Below the pieces are notes generated by a model that saw nothing but the letters and a program-made list of their open reading frames with translations, did not search any database and had not been told where the DNA came from. A stretch of 64,000 nucleotides of DNA, taken from the IMG/VR virus record IMGVR_UViG_3300046318_000491, positions 62,001-126,000 of that record, one strand, 5' to 3'. Shown here piece by piece: positions 47,629 through 56,435 of this stretch (the first letter of the stretch is position 1; every line of letters begins with the position of its first letter). A program made the position numbers and the translations under genes. Source of the stretch: a virus.

Positions 47629-47687
47629 ATCGGTGAACAGTCAAGGCGAGGGACTCTGCGCAGGTACGCGAGGCGCTCCACCTATCA

Positions 47688-47698
47688 CTAATTTTACC
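47688..47698 (-). promoter_or_regulatory. Candidate late promoter GGTAAAATTAG
   Basis: The recurring motif with one inserted T, about 102 bases before the capsid start and right after the protease gene's stop. Confidence 0.4.
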
Positions 47699-47715
47699 TT
47701 ACTTTTTAGGTAAGG
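47697..47715 (-). terminator. Hairpin at the end of the capsid protease gene
   Basis: CCTTAC (47697-47702) pairs with GTAAGG (47710-47715), loop 7 containing the TAA stop. It overlaps the candidate capsid promoter; may be weak termination or chance. Confidence 0.3.
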
Positions 47716-50700
47716 AGTCGGAGCAATGTAGCCATTTGAGATTGAACCTCGGCCTGGCTATACACGTCTGCTCCAGACATGTAGGACTTAAGCTCTTGCG
47801 TAGCAATAGCGCCATCCTCTTTACCGATCTTTGCTTCGACTCGAGTGATCATGTCTTTCATGAGACTCTTGAGTCCAGCAGGTAGATCGCTAAACTTTAA
47901 CTTGTCATTTTCACTACCGAAAGGGAGTGGAAGGTTAGAAATAACCTTTCCCAGCTCCGCTGCTGTAGCTTTGACATTCTCTAAGGACTCGGCATTTAAG
48001 GCCTTAGAATCAATTCTATCAATTAAGCCTAGTAGCTCTGTGCTGGCTTTAGTTGACTCTAGATAGTTCCCAGCGAAGTCCATATCCTCGGCGTGCTGCA
48101 CCTTCTGTAATGCATCCTGAAGACCAGTAGCACCTAGGTTCTGCTTTAGACGAGCAAGCACCTTGCGGTACTTTCCTCGAGCATCGCGAGGCTGAGTTAC
48201 GGGAGTATACTTACTACGACCCTCTTCGTCGTAGACTTCCTTAGCGGTAGTCTTGCCAGTGCGGATATCTTCAGCAATCTTTATTTCTTCTTCAGTCTGC
48301 TTATCAGCTTCGGCTTTTACTTCTTTCAGCTTTTCAAGGTCTGACTCAGATATTTCTTTTGGGGTATCAGCGAGCTCCGTAATCGAGGCGATCACTGATC
48401 GCATCTTCTCTACCGAAGCGGCAGCCTCACGGGTGGAAGCTGACTTCCACTCCTGGGGAATAAGGTTGAACTGCTTTAATGCACGCGCACGCTTAGTGAT
48501 GTGCTTACGGGCCGGGGCACATGCTGCGCCCTTAAGTAGGTTGTATGCCTGAAGAGCATTCTTCAAGTCGCCTTCGTTGCGGATCGGCAACATACCATTA
48601 GGCATAGCACCACCACTAGCAATAAGCGACTCTAGCTCTTCACCAGAAATCTTTGATAGCTCGGCAGCAGCGGCAGCTATAAGCGCTTTGTGGCGCAGCT
48701 CGTCTACCTTTGCAGAAGCCAGCATGCTGCTCTCTTTGTTCCACTCTTCCGGAACTAGGTGACGAGCGTTTAGCTGGCGGGCACGCTTTTTGATGTGCTT
48801 CTTTACATCAGCCTTGTGAGATTCTTTCGCGCGGCCGTATGCCTGAATCCCATTGCGTAAATCTTCTACGTTTTGGATCGGGAATGAGCCGTCAGGAAGC
48901 GCCTTGCCTTCTTCGGCGAGCGCCATACGCTGGTCACGATTTAGGGCAGCAAAGTCAGCCCATACCTTGTGCTTAGCTGCTGCAAGGCGAGAATCAATAT
49001 CAAGAGCTGCGGTTGTCATGCTTAGCTCGCTCATGCGATTTGCACGCTCTACGAGAGACATAACTGCGTCACTTTTCATAACAGCCATGTAGTGAGCACC
49101 AGCTGCAACTAATGCAAATACCTTGCCTGATGCAACAAGTGCACGGGCAATAGGGAACCCTGGAACGTTAACCTGGCAAACAGCGACAAGCTCAAGCTGT
49201 CCGTTAATTGGACGCCAGTCGCCTGAAGGCGCAGATGCACGTAGGGCACGGATTTGAGCTTCGGTCGCGTCTGGGCGCAGCGAGCCTGAGACCCAGATTC
49301 CGTAGTCATCTTCACCAGCGTGAACATCAGCAATCGCAGATGCAGTGTCATCATAGTGCTTAGCTGCAGCCCGAGCGTCAGCCTGAAGAGACGCATGACC
49401 ACCAGCAAGAGTCAGTTGACCTACCGGAACGTCAGCTCCACTAAGGGTGCGTACCACACCAGTGTGGAAGTAAGCGTACTTGCTCTTTGAGCGTGGAGGT
49501 CGAGTCGAGCGAGGCATACCGATGTGGTTCACATGCCAAGCTGCGATGTGTCCGTAAATCTTGCCATCAGGATCGATGGTCATAGGAGTGGCTTTTTTGA
49601 AACCAGGATTCTGGAACCACTCAGTCGGAGGGGTTACCGGGATCTCTGAGTCTAAAAAACCTGAGGCAATTAGAGCTTCCTCTGCAACGAATGTGTCAAC
49701 AGACTCTTCGTAGATTCCGTCTTCTGGAACCATCGTTTCCTCCTGGATGCCCGCAGCGTTATCTTCAACAGAAATGGTGCATTCCTGGAAAGCTGGCTTA
49801 GCTACAATTGTAGCAGCCATTACACGTGCGTGATTTATGGTAAGTTTCTGCTTGCCAATGTCCTCTGGACCTTCAGCATTTTCAGTGACCTCTGGCTTGT
49901 CTTCTTTAGCCTCGAACTGGTCGAGGTCTGCAGATACGCCACGGATAAAGCCGTTGCGCACTAGACGCTCTGCTTCGCGACCGTAAGGTCCAGTATCAAA
50001 CACGCCATAAGCGTTTCCAATACCATTTTCGATTCTCTCCATATAGTCGATACGGCCGACTACTACCGAACCATTGTGACCTTCGCCAGTCTTGATCTGC
50101 CAAAGCAGAGGAAGGGGGAGCTCGCGAATTTCAATTGCGTTGGCGTCAAACTTACGACCATCGCCAGACTCCATGTTCTCCGGGATAAGAAGTGGGATGA
50201 TGAACTTAGATCCAGCATCTCCAGCAGACGCGACCAGACCGGTAAAACGCTCTCGTACTTCAGCCGCGCGGGCTGCAAGTGCGGACGCCTCGATTATGGC
50301 AAGATCAAATGTTTCGCTACTGTAACTGCTGGCTTCATTACCAGGGTTCATTCGGCTACCTGTGTAAACGCCAGTTGCTTCCTTGTGACGAAGCTGGCAG
50401 TAGCCCTTAGCGCGAACACCCATGTACTTTGAAAGATGGCGAACGCAACGAGTCCAGTCGCCAGGAGTGCCCCAGCGGATCTTGGCAGCGCCCTTACCGG
50501 TAGTCCAGTATTGGCGAAGCTCTTCTGCATTGCCTCGGTTACGGTCTAGGCCTCCTGCAGCTGCAACTGCACTAGCAGCCTTTACGCAGTTTGGAACATG
50601 CTTACCGTTTTTATCTTTAAAGCCAATTTGCTTGTAGCCATCCCAGCAAGGGTCTTCTGCTGCATGCTCTGTAGTTGCAGCAAGGCTGGCAACAAGTGAA

Positions 50701-52574
50701 ACTAGGTCCTTCTGCCATAGAAGCGACATGCGACCGCTGGCAGTTACATTTACGATGCCATCTACTTGCTTAAGCACATTGTTTAGGTCAGCTCCAGCTA
50801 ATTCTACTACCGGTGGTGGGGTGGCCGACTTAAGGTCCATAAGGACCTGGTCATTAGAAACCCACTTACCCTCTTCACGCTTGTAAGTAGCTGGCTCAGT
50901 GGAGGCCGCGGTCTTAGGGACAATCGCAACCAAGTCCATAACCGCACTAGGATCTTCCTGAGTGACGATAGCTAGGTATTTAGGGGTGACATCAGAAGTC
51001 TCCGGGTCCAGAGCTTTTTCAACTTCAGGGCCTGCAGCAGTTATAGGGTCAGCCGCGTCATAGCGGTCAGAGATACGCTTCTCGTCTTTAGAGTCGATTG
51101 ACTTGTAGCTGCTACGCTGAGAAGAAACATACTTACCCCAGTCATTGAGCAGGGAGCCTAGCATCTCGCGAGTCATCGGTGGAAGTGTTCCAGGTAGGTG
51201 AGCTGCTGGCTGATTAATAGGAGTTCTAGGCTCTCCTAGAATTCCAGAAACATCTAGTGGCTCGCCAAACTTAAAGTCGCGGAATGGGGCAGCAGGCTTA
51301 ACTCGGCCGCCTTCCTGAGCGGTCTGTTTGGCATCCACGTCAATAGTATTACCGCTGTCTAGCTTTACCGAAACCTTACCGGTAGCGTTATCTACAGCAG
51401 TGATCTCGCCAGAACCGCGTTCCGCGTCACCGCCTACAACTACTCGATTCCCAGCCTTAGCGAACAGGCCACCCGCATCGCGAACCTGAGAGGAAGCACG
51501 AGCTGACCTCTCGTCAGGAGTATCCACTCCGTCTTGATTGTTGCCGGCTGAAGGCGACTTAGATGCAGCAGCAGTCATTGCGCGATCAACTAGAGTCCAG
51601 TCGATTGCTTCGAGTGCATCAGAGACCATCTGAGCCTCTTCGGGGTCGATAGCCTCTAGCGGTACTGGCGAGCCCGGGGTCTCATTCATAATCGCAGAAA
51701 GCACGATAGCTGAACTTGGGTCAATAACTACGTGAGTCTTCTCGCAATTGTCGTATGCATCGTCGAGAGCCTTGTCATAGGTATAAATATCGCTATCCAC
51801 GTGGCCTAGGTTATCCCAGCAGCAGTCGTCCCAGACATGGACGCTACCGTCTAGCTCGACCTTGTAGAGTCGGTCAATGCCTTCTCCGTCATGACGAATA
51901 CGTGCAATAAATTCAGGACCATAGTTTTCATCTAGCTCGTTGATGACCTTAAAATCATTCTTTGGAGTAGAGTAATCTTCAATAGCAGCTTCATAGCCGG
52001 GAATTTCGTAGCCACCAGCAGTAAGAGCTTTTTTGTTTTCACGCTCTACGATTGCAGCAGCCCAACGCTGTCCAGCATCTCCACCCCAGAGCGCCCAAGC
52101 GATTCGGCCGTTAGATGGGAAGTGCTCTTCGCCTGGTGCCCAGCCCTTGCCCTTTTTGTCAACTTCGTGACGAGGGAAGTACTTAGCGATGTGGCGAATC
52201 TTCTCGATACCAATCTGGCCACCCTTTGCAAGAGTGCGTGCAGTGTTCAAGCCGACAGGTGTTCCGCCACGCTTTGCTTCACGACGCCAGTTAAGAGCTT
52301 TTTTAGCTTCTGCCTGAACACCACCAGGAATGGTGTACATACGGGTCGATGAGGCAACAATAGTCTCTACGTTCGATGTAACAATAGCCGCTGAGACAAG
52401 GTCATACAGTTCGTTGGTTAGTGGGCTGTTCCCATCCGCCCATTCGCGTGAAGCCGATAGTTCAGAGACGTCACCGGTTTCAACTACTAGATTTAGGGTA
52501 GTGTCAATTACTACACCTTTAGAGTCGCCGCCAAATAGTGCTAGCGAACCATTCGAACCGATGAACTGCAACAT
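47706..52574 (-). CDS. Giant capsid maturation protease composite
   Basis: 1622 residues. Residues about 80-190 are a phage domain ending GWAPGEEHFPSNGRIAWALW. Around 365-420 there is a small barrel (RVVVGGDAERGSGEITAVDN). Around 640-745 come CWDGYKQIGFKDKNGKHVP and a YWTTGKGAAKIRWGTPGDW motif. The HK97-type protease is at about 805-900: LPLPLLWQIKTGEGHNGSVV (catalytic His near 834) and FIRGVSADLDQ (Ser near 880). Residues about 1000-1150 hold the C-terminal half with GHIAAWHVNHIGMP, HYDDTASAIADVHAGEDDYG and VNVPGFPIAR. Two copies of a LP(D/N)GxxPIxNxxDLxxxxxAY...HIxKRAR unit follow near 1225-1375, then coiled coil to the end. It processes the capsid precursor. Confidence 0.78.
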   Translation of the reverse strand: MLQFIGSNGSLALFGGDSKGVVIDTTLNLVVETGDVSELSASREWADGNSPLTNELYDLVSAAIVTSNVETIVASSTRMYTIPGGVQAEAKKALNWRREAKRGGTPVGLNTARTLAKGGQIGIEKIRHIAKYFPRHEVDKKGKGWAPGEEHFPSNGRIAWALWGGDAGQRWAAAIVERENKKALTAGGYEIPGYEAAIEDYSTPKNDFKVINELDENYGPEFIARIRHDGEGIDRLYKVELDGSVHVWDDCCWDNLGHVDSDIYTYDKALDDAYDNCEKTHVVIDPSSAIVLSAIMNETPGSPVPLEAIDPEEAQMVSDALEAIDWTLVDRAMTAAASKSPSAGNNQDGVDTPDERSARASSQVRDAGGLFAKAGNRVVVGGDAERGSGEITAVDNATGKVSVKLDSGNTIDVDAKQTAQEGGRVKPAAPFRDFKFGEPLDVSGILGEPRTPINQPAAHLPGTLPPMTREMLGSLLNDWGKYVSSQRSSYKSIDSKDEKRISDRYDAADPITAAGPEVEKALDPETSDVTPKYLAIVTQEDPSAVMDLVAIVPKTAASTEPATYKREEGKWVSNDQVLMDLKSATPPPVVELAGADLNNVLKQVDGIVNVTASGRMSLLWQKDLVSLVASLAATTEHAAEDPCWDGYKQIGFKDKNGKHVPNCVKAASAVAAAGGLDRNRGNAEELRQYWTTGKGAAKIRWGTPGDWTRCVRHLSKYMGVRAKGYCQLRHKEATGVYTGSRMNPGNEASSYSSETFDLAIIEASALAARAAEVRERFTGLVASAGDAGSKFIIPLLIPENMESGDGRKFDANAIEIRELPLPLLWQIKTGEGHNGSVVVGRIDYMERIENGIGNAYGVFDTGPYGREAERLVRNGFIRGVSADLDQFEAKEDKPEVTENAEGPEDIGKQKLTINHARVMAATIVAKPAFQECTISVEDNAAGIQEETMVPEDGIYEESVDTFVAEEALIASGFLDSEIPVTPPTEWFQNPGFKKATPMTIDPDGKIYGHIAAWHVNHIGMPRSTRPPRSKSKYAYFHTGVVRTLSGADVPVGQLTLAGGHASLQADARAAAKHYDDTASAIADVHAGEDDYGIWVSGSLRPDATEAQIRALRASAPSGDWRPINGQLELVAVCQVNVPGFPIARALVASGKVFALVAAGAHYMAVMKSDAVMSLVERANRMSELSMTTAALDIDSRLAAAKHKVWADFAALNRDQRMALAEEGKALPDGSFPIQNVEDLRNGIQAYGRAKESHKADVKKHIKKRARQLNARHLVPEEWNKESSMLASAKVDELRHKALIAAAAAELSKISGEELESLIASGGAMPNGMLPIRNEGDLKNALQAYNLLKGAACAPARKHITKRARALKQFNLIPQEWKSASTREAAASVEKMRSVIASITELADTPKEISESDLEKLKEVKAEADKQTEEEIKIAEDIRTGKTTAKEVYDEEGRSKYTPVTQPRDARGKYRKVLARLKQNLGATGLQDALQKVQHAEDMDFAGNYLESTKASTELLGLIDRIDSKALNAESLENVKATAAELGKVISNLPLPFGSENDKLKFSDLPAGLKSLMKDMITRVEAKIGKEDGAIATQELKSYMSGADVYSQAEVQSQMATLLRLLT

Positions 52575-52577
52575 AGT

Positions 52578-52940
52578 TTAGTTATCCTCTGCTGGAACTT
52601 CAGAATTAGATCGGAGTAGTTCAGCATTTTCTTTTAGAACGTCTAGGGTTAACTCGCCACTGTCGTAAAGCTTAAGAGCTTTAGGGGTAATAGAGTCGTA
52701 GTTATCGAAATCAAATTCATCGTTGATAACAATTGACTTGTCTGCTGACCAGTCAAGCTGATACACGTCGTCTCCGGACAACTCGTCAATACGGCTGTCC
52801 TCGCGAGTAGTGGGGGCCCAGTCGGAATCTACACGATCTAGGATGCCCAGCGGGGTAAAGCAGTATGCAGCATCGATTGCCTGAGTTTCTGGGTTTACGT
52901 AGAACCACACATCGATGACGCTGCTAGTTGGTTGTGCCAT
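52578..52940 (-). CDS. Small acidic hypothetical protein
   Basis: 120 residues from ATG 52940; an upstream start at 52979 (13 more residues) leaves no room for a leader after the promoter motif. Acidic, with VIDVWFYVNPETQAIDAAYC and LDWSADKSIVINDEFDFDN. Not recognised. It begins the protease-capsid transcription unit. Confidence 0.55.
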   Translation of the reverse strand: MAQPTSSVIDVWFYVNPETQAIDAAYCFTPLGILDRVDSDWAPTTREDSRIDELSGDDVYQLDWSADKSIVINDEFDFDNYDSITPKALKLYDSGELTLDVLKENAELLRSNSEVPAEDN

Positions 52941-52995
52941 TTTTATTCTTTCTGCGCAGGAAAAGGCGAAGTATTCCATTCACCATGGCTAATCT

Positions 52996-53005
52996 CTATT
53001 TTAGC
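52996..53005 (-). promoter_or_regulatory. Candidate late promoter GCTAAAATAG
   Basis: Nine of ten match to the decamer, in the gap between 53007 and 52940 and 55 bases before the chosen ATG. Confidence 0.45.
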
Positions 53006-53006
53006 A

Positions 53007-53222
53007 CTATTTATCGTTATTGTTATTAGGGTCTAGCGGTAACTTGTTTAGTTCGCGATATACGATCTCTTCGGTGGCTTCAGGGATCTGAAAAATTAGG
53101 GCAGAGAGCTCTTCGTCTGACAGCTTCTCTAGATCAAGGATGCCACCAACTTGACCCTTTTCATCAGAGATATCTAAAGTGTAGGGAAACTTAGTCTTAA
53201 ATAGGCGCGGTGGGTTAGACAA
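53007..53222 (-). CDS. Small hypothetical protein
   Basis: 71 residues, acidic, not recognised: FKTKFPYTLDISDEKGQVGG, LEKLSDEELSALIFQIPEA. The start overlaps the previous ORF by 8 bases. Probably a structural-operon accessory protein. Confidence 0.55.
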   Translation of the reverse strand: MSNPPRLFKTKFPYTLDISDEKGQVGGILDLEKLSDEELSALIFQIPEATEEIVYRELNKLPLDPNNNNDK

Positions 53223-53478
53223 CTTCTTCTCCTCTGGACTCGACGCGGTCTAGGAATGCTAGTACTTCATCTGAAAGGCCATCCAAGGATGTAGAAGCAG
53301 GGTCTAGCATATTCATCTCTTCAATTATTGACTTTTTAAAGTCATAAGAAGTGTAAAAATAGCCAATGTCATTGGCAGTTTTGTCCCAGGTCTTTCCATT
53401 ACGGCTATAAAAGTCCGACTCTTCAGCCATATGAAGAGCTTCACCAAACCTGTGAGATAGAAGTTTATTTTCAGTCAT
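53215..53478 (-). CDS. Small hypothetical protein
   Basis: 87 residues, acidic and helical (HRFGEALHMAEESDFYSRNG; DGLSDEVLAFLDRVESRGEE). Not recognised. It starts 15 bases after the effector-like gene's stop and overlaps the next gene by 8 bases. Confidence 0.55.
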   Translation of the reverse strand: MTENKLLSHRFGEALHMAEESDFYSRNGKTWDKTANDIGYFYTSYDFKKSIIEEMNMLDPASTSLDGLSDEVLAFLDRVESRGEEVV

Positions 53479-53492
53479 ATGCCAATCCTACA

Positions 53493-56354
53493 CTAAAATT
53501 TCTCTACTTGAAGTACGCCTCGGTTAAAGAAAGTAAAGTAGCTCGTGCCGCCACCCATGATAATTTCAATACCGTCAAACCCGAGTAGACCAGCGATATT
53601 GCTATAGTTGCTTCCATTTTGATTAAACGCAGGGAACGATGCTCTGATTTTAGCTACTTCATTGGCAATTTCATCTGAGCCAAGATCCAAGTCTGGGAAC
53701 ATTTCGTTCTGAACTTTCTCTTGAAGCAACTTAATTAGCGCATTGTCAATCATATTGACATCTATACCACTGGCGTCCGTTGCTGCCTTAGCAGGGTCGA
53801 CTAACTTACTACTAGACGGTGTCGGCCTACCGGACTGGTCCATAACATAGATCTTTGCTTCTGGTTTAATCGCCATGTTAAGAACCCCTCCACCGCTAGA
53901 GTACCCACTAGCAGTTGATCGGTCAGTAGCGGCATACAAACCATCGCCGTACATTTTGGTAGATGAATAGTAAGGAACGTCATCCTCTACAAACTTCATC
54001 ATCAAGTCTTTGGCTGAGTCATTCCTGTGAGGAGAGATTCCTCGGAACAGCTTAGGTAGAGCTGGATCTAGCTTGTCCACTAGCTCTGGCTTATTGGTCT
54101 GAAAACCTAACCAGCGAGCAATCTTGTGACCCTCTTTAGGACCGAAACCAGCGAGGAATCCGTGTGCGCCATCAGCGTCTTCAGGCGAGCCCTTCTGAAG
54201 CTCTTCTTCGTGTAGATCTAGGAAGTCAAGGATCTTCTTAAAGAATCCTGCCTTCCCTTCTCGCCACTTCTTGCTTATCTGACGCTTGGTTAAACCCTTA
54301 GACTTTAGAAGTTCACGGAACCACTCAGGGGCCTCGCCGGTTAGAGCATACTTAGCAAATAGCTCGGCAAAGTCCTCGGTCTCATGATCCGCGCCGCGGC
54401 CACTGATTGGAGCAGTTCTAATGCTCTTCTCTGTTGAGGCGGGGGCTGCGGCTGCTGGCTTAGGAGTTGCAGCAGTGTCTAACCCTAAACGAGTAAGAAT
54501 ATCGTCACGTCGGTTCTTAAGGGTATTCTGCAACTGAGCCTTGACCACTGGGTCAGAAATTATCTGATCAACCAGGCTATCAATGTCCTGCGGCGTAATC
54601 TGCTGAAGAATGGCAGCACTGTCTACCTTCTGCTGCTGAGTCATATCGCCAAAGACCTGAGCCACACTGTAGCCCGAATTTTTGTCGACAAATGAGTCTA
54701 GCTCTATAACAGTGTCGCTAAACAAAGTACCCTTAGGAGCACCCTGAGCACGGAAAAGCAAGGAGCCGCCAGGATCTACGCGAACGGGGGTGCCATTAGC
54801 ATCGGTAAGAATATTACCCTGACTTATGCTAGCCCCGATAACGTCCCAGTTGGCTAGCCATGCATCCATAGCGAATCCGCGCTGAACTTCAGCAAGATAC
54901 TTAGGGTCTTTTATGCGCGTGGCAAGGTCGTTAGTGCTTCCAGGAAGTATGTGCGAATAAGTAATGTCCGCGCCGTTTTGGTTTCCCGGGAGAATAGACA
55001 CAGCCCCGATGCCGGCTAGGTTGTAGAACGCAGCAGCTAAGCGCTCGTTCTCTCCGTGAAGCTGAGATTTAGGGACTTTTAGGTATATAGAGTCACCCGA
55101 GACAGGGTCGGTGTACGTTCCACCAGGATTCGAGCCAGCCTGTGGGCCGGTCTGAGTCCAATTACTTACATCTCGCTTATTAAACTGTTCGCGTAGCACA
55201 TCGGCAGTAGTGGTGGAAAGAATAACGTCAGCTGGCCTAGGCGTGGCATCGTCAGGGATTACTTCATAGTCACCGCCACCATACTTCGAGATATCTGCTA
55301 GAAGCTCGGATTCACCGTTGCTAGTAGGGCCGCCCCAGTAGCGGTGCTGGATCTTGTGACCAGCCTCGTGGGCAATAACATGGCTATAAGCTTCGTCACG
55401 TGTAGTGATATCAGTAGACCAGTAGGAATCTGGACGACCGATATTGTCAGCTTCTTTATTGAGACGCTGCACGTATAGATTGATGAAGTCAGAGGTTGAA
55501 TAAGTAAAGCCAATAGTCTTATCATTCAGCTGAGAGCTAATATCGGCCGGAACCAAGCTCTTCTCCGAAAGAAGGTTAATCTTTACGGCTTCTTTGTAGA
55601 GTCCACCCTTTTGGAGGTTGCGGATACCTAGAAGAGTGGCCTTAACATCTTCAAGACTTGCCTTTGGTACGAGCGAGCCAGCAGGGGCTTCCGTATCCAT
55701 GTGGATGTGGATCTCGTGCTTACTTGATGTATTCACAACTCGAATGAAAGACTTGGCTGCATTAGTGCTACGGTCGTTTAGGTCTTTAGCTGCTTTTACG
55801 GCAGCACGGTACTTAACTTCAGAATCGCTTAGGTTGTATTTCTTATAAGTGTTTGAGTAAAGCTCCTTTAGGGATTCTCCCTCGAGCTTTGCACCCTGAA
55901 TTTCCCAGCCTGGTTCGTTGTTGAAGTAGTCAATTTTTGGCATGTTGGTACGGAAAGCTACCTTAGCCTCTTCAAATGCCTGATCTACAGTTTTAGCTGC
56001 AGTACCGCTGCGAGTAAGCCCTAGAAACTTAGCATTAACGCGAGCAGTACCTCGGGCAGATAGGAAGTCATCACCTTTATATGGGATAGGGGTGAAGGCT
56101 TCACTCGGGTCGAAGCTGTCGTAGTGGAACTGGAACAACGCAGTCAACGCATCGACATACTGGTCTTCATCGCCAGCATTTCTAGCAATTCGGACATCGC
56201 TTAATAGATCAGTAAATGTCTCATGGTTATGACGAGCAGGGATGGTTTCAAACATCTTCTGCTCTACAGCATTGAGAATTTTCCAGTCTGGATTAGACGG
56301 AACATTTCTTGGACGACCGACTCCACGCTTTTTAGGGGTACGAAGCTTTGACAA
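53493..56354 (-). CDS. Polyvalent effector-like protein: metallopeptidase motif, kinase-like region and ADP-ribosyltransferase-like domain
   Basis: 953 residues from the first in-frame TTG (56354), which has no Shine-Dalgarno; the frame stays open 75 bases further to the frameshift site at 56429. Residues about 6-18 are basic with a GVGRPRN AT-hook-like core. HEAGH at about 325-329 is a zinc metallopeptidase motif. Residues about 420-540 resemble HipA/PI3K-fold kinases of phage proteins: IYLKVPKSQLHGENERLAAA, MDAWLANWDVIG, VRVDPGGSLLFRAQG. Residues about 768-953 read as an ADP-ribosyltransferase: LFRGISP, YYSSTKMYGDGLYAATD, LGFDGIEI and FFNRGVLQV. The catalytic Glu is not assigned with certainty. 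It lies in the head operon next to a giant internal protein, so delivery with the capsid is plausible. Confidence 0.65.
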   Translation of the reverse strand: MSKLRTPKKRGVGRPRNVPSNPDWKILNAVEQKMFETIPARHNHETFTDLLSDVRIARNAGDEDQYVDALTALFQFHYDSFDPSEAFTPIPYKGDDFLSARGTARVNAKFLGLTRSGTAAKTVDQAFEEAKVAFRTNMPKIDYFNNEPGWEIQGAKLEGESLKELYSNTYKKYNLSDSEVKYRAAVKAAKDLNDRSTNAAKSFIRVVNTSSKHEIHIHMDTEAPAGSLVPKASLEDVKATLLGIRNLQKGGLYKEAVKINLLSEKSLVPADISSQLNDKTIGFTYSTSDFINLYVQRLNKEADNIGRPDSYWSTDITTRDEAYSHVIAHEAGHKIQHRYWGGPTSNGESELLADISKYGGGDYEVIPDDATPRPADVILSTTTADVLREQFNKRDVSNWTQTGPQAGSNPGGTYTDPVSGDSIYLKVPKSQLHGENERLAAAFYNLAGIGAVSILPGNQNGADITYSHILPGSTNDLATRIKDPKYLAEVQRGFAMDAWLANWDVIGASISQGNILTDANGTPVRVDPGGSLLFRAQGAPKGTLFSDTVIELDSFVDKNSGYSVAQVFGDMTQQQKVDSAAILQQITPQDIDSLVDQIISDPVVKAQLQNTLKNRRDDILTRLGLDTAATPKPAAAAPASTEKSIRTAPISGRGADHETEDFAELFAKYALTGEAPEWFRELLKSKGLTKRQISKKWREGKAGFFKKILDFLDLHEEELQKGSPEDADGAHGFLAGFGPKEGHKIARWLGFQTNKPELVDKLDPALPKLFRGISPHRNDSAKDLMMKFVEDDVPYYSSTKMYGDGLYAATDRSTASGYSSGGGVLNMAIKPEAKIYVMDQSGRPTPSSSKLVDPAKAATDASGIDVNMIDNALIKLLQEKVQNEMFPDLDLGSDEIANEVAKIRASFPAFNQNGSNYSNIAGLLGFDGIEIIMGGGTSYFTFFNRGVLQVEKF

Positions 56355-56386
56355 GTCAAAGTTTCTAGTAGAAGGAGTCTTTACCG

Positions 56387-56435
56387 GGGCTGAGCCTGCT
56401 CCATCGGAGCTCGAGTCAGCCCGATTTATTTTGGG
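56387..56435 (-). promoter_or_regulatory. -1 programmed ribosomal frameshift signal
   Basis: Minus strand. The slippery heptamer C CCA AAA (56435-56429) is in the reading frame of the 1117-residue gene and immediately precedes its UAA (56428-56426). After a 6-base spacer, GGGCTGA (56422-56416) pairs with TCAGCCC (56393-56387). A second stem GCTCC/GGAGC (56410-56406 with 56402-56398) with a 3-base loop sits inside. Slipping by -1 reads ATA AAT CGG GCT GAC and continues without a stop for 25 codons into the effector ORF. All three elements of a canonical -1 site are present. Confidence 0.75.

Noticed and set aside
47613-47681. Upstream GTG/TTG-type start for the capsid gene at 47681
   Set aside because: The added 32 residues run through a hairpin leader; the GTG at 47585 has a perfect AGGAGG.
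53493-56354. Simple frameshift sequencing error between the two giant ORFs
   Set aside because: The site has a canonical heptamer, correct spacer and stable stem; an accidental error would not produce these. It still deserves read-level checking.
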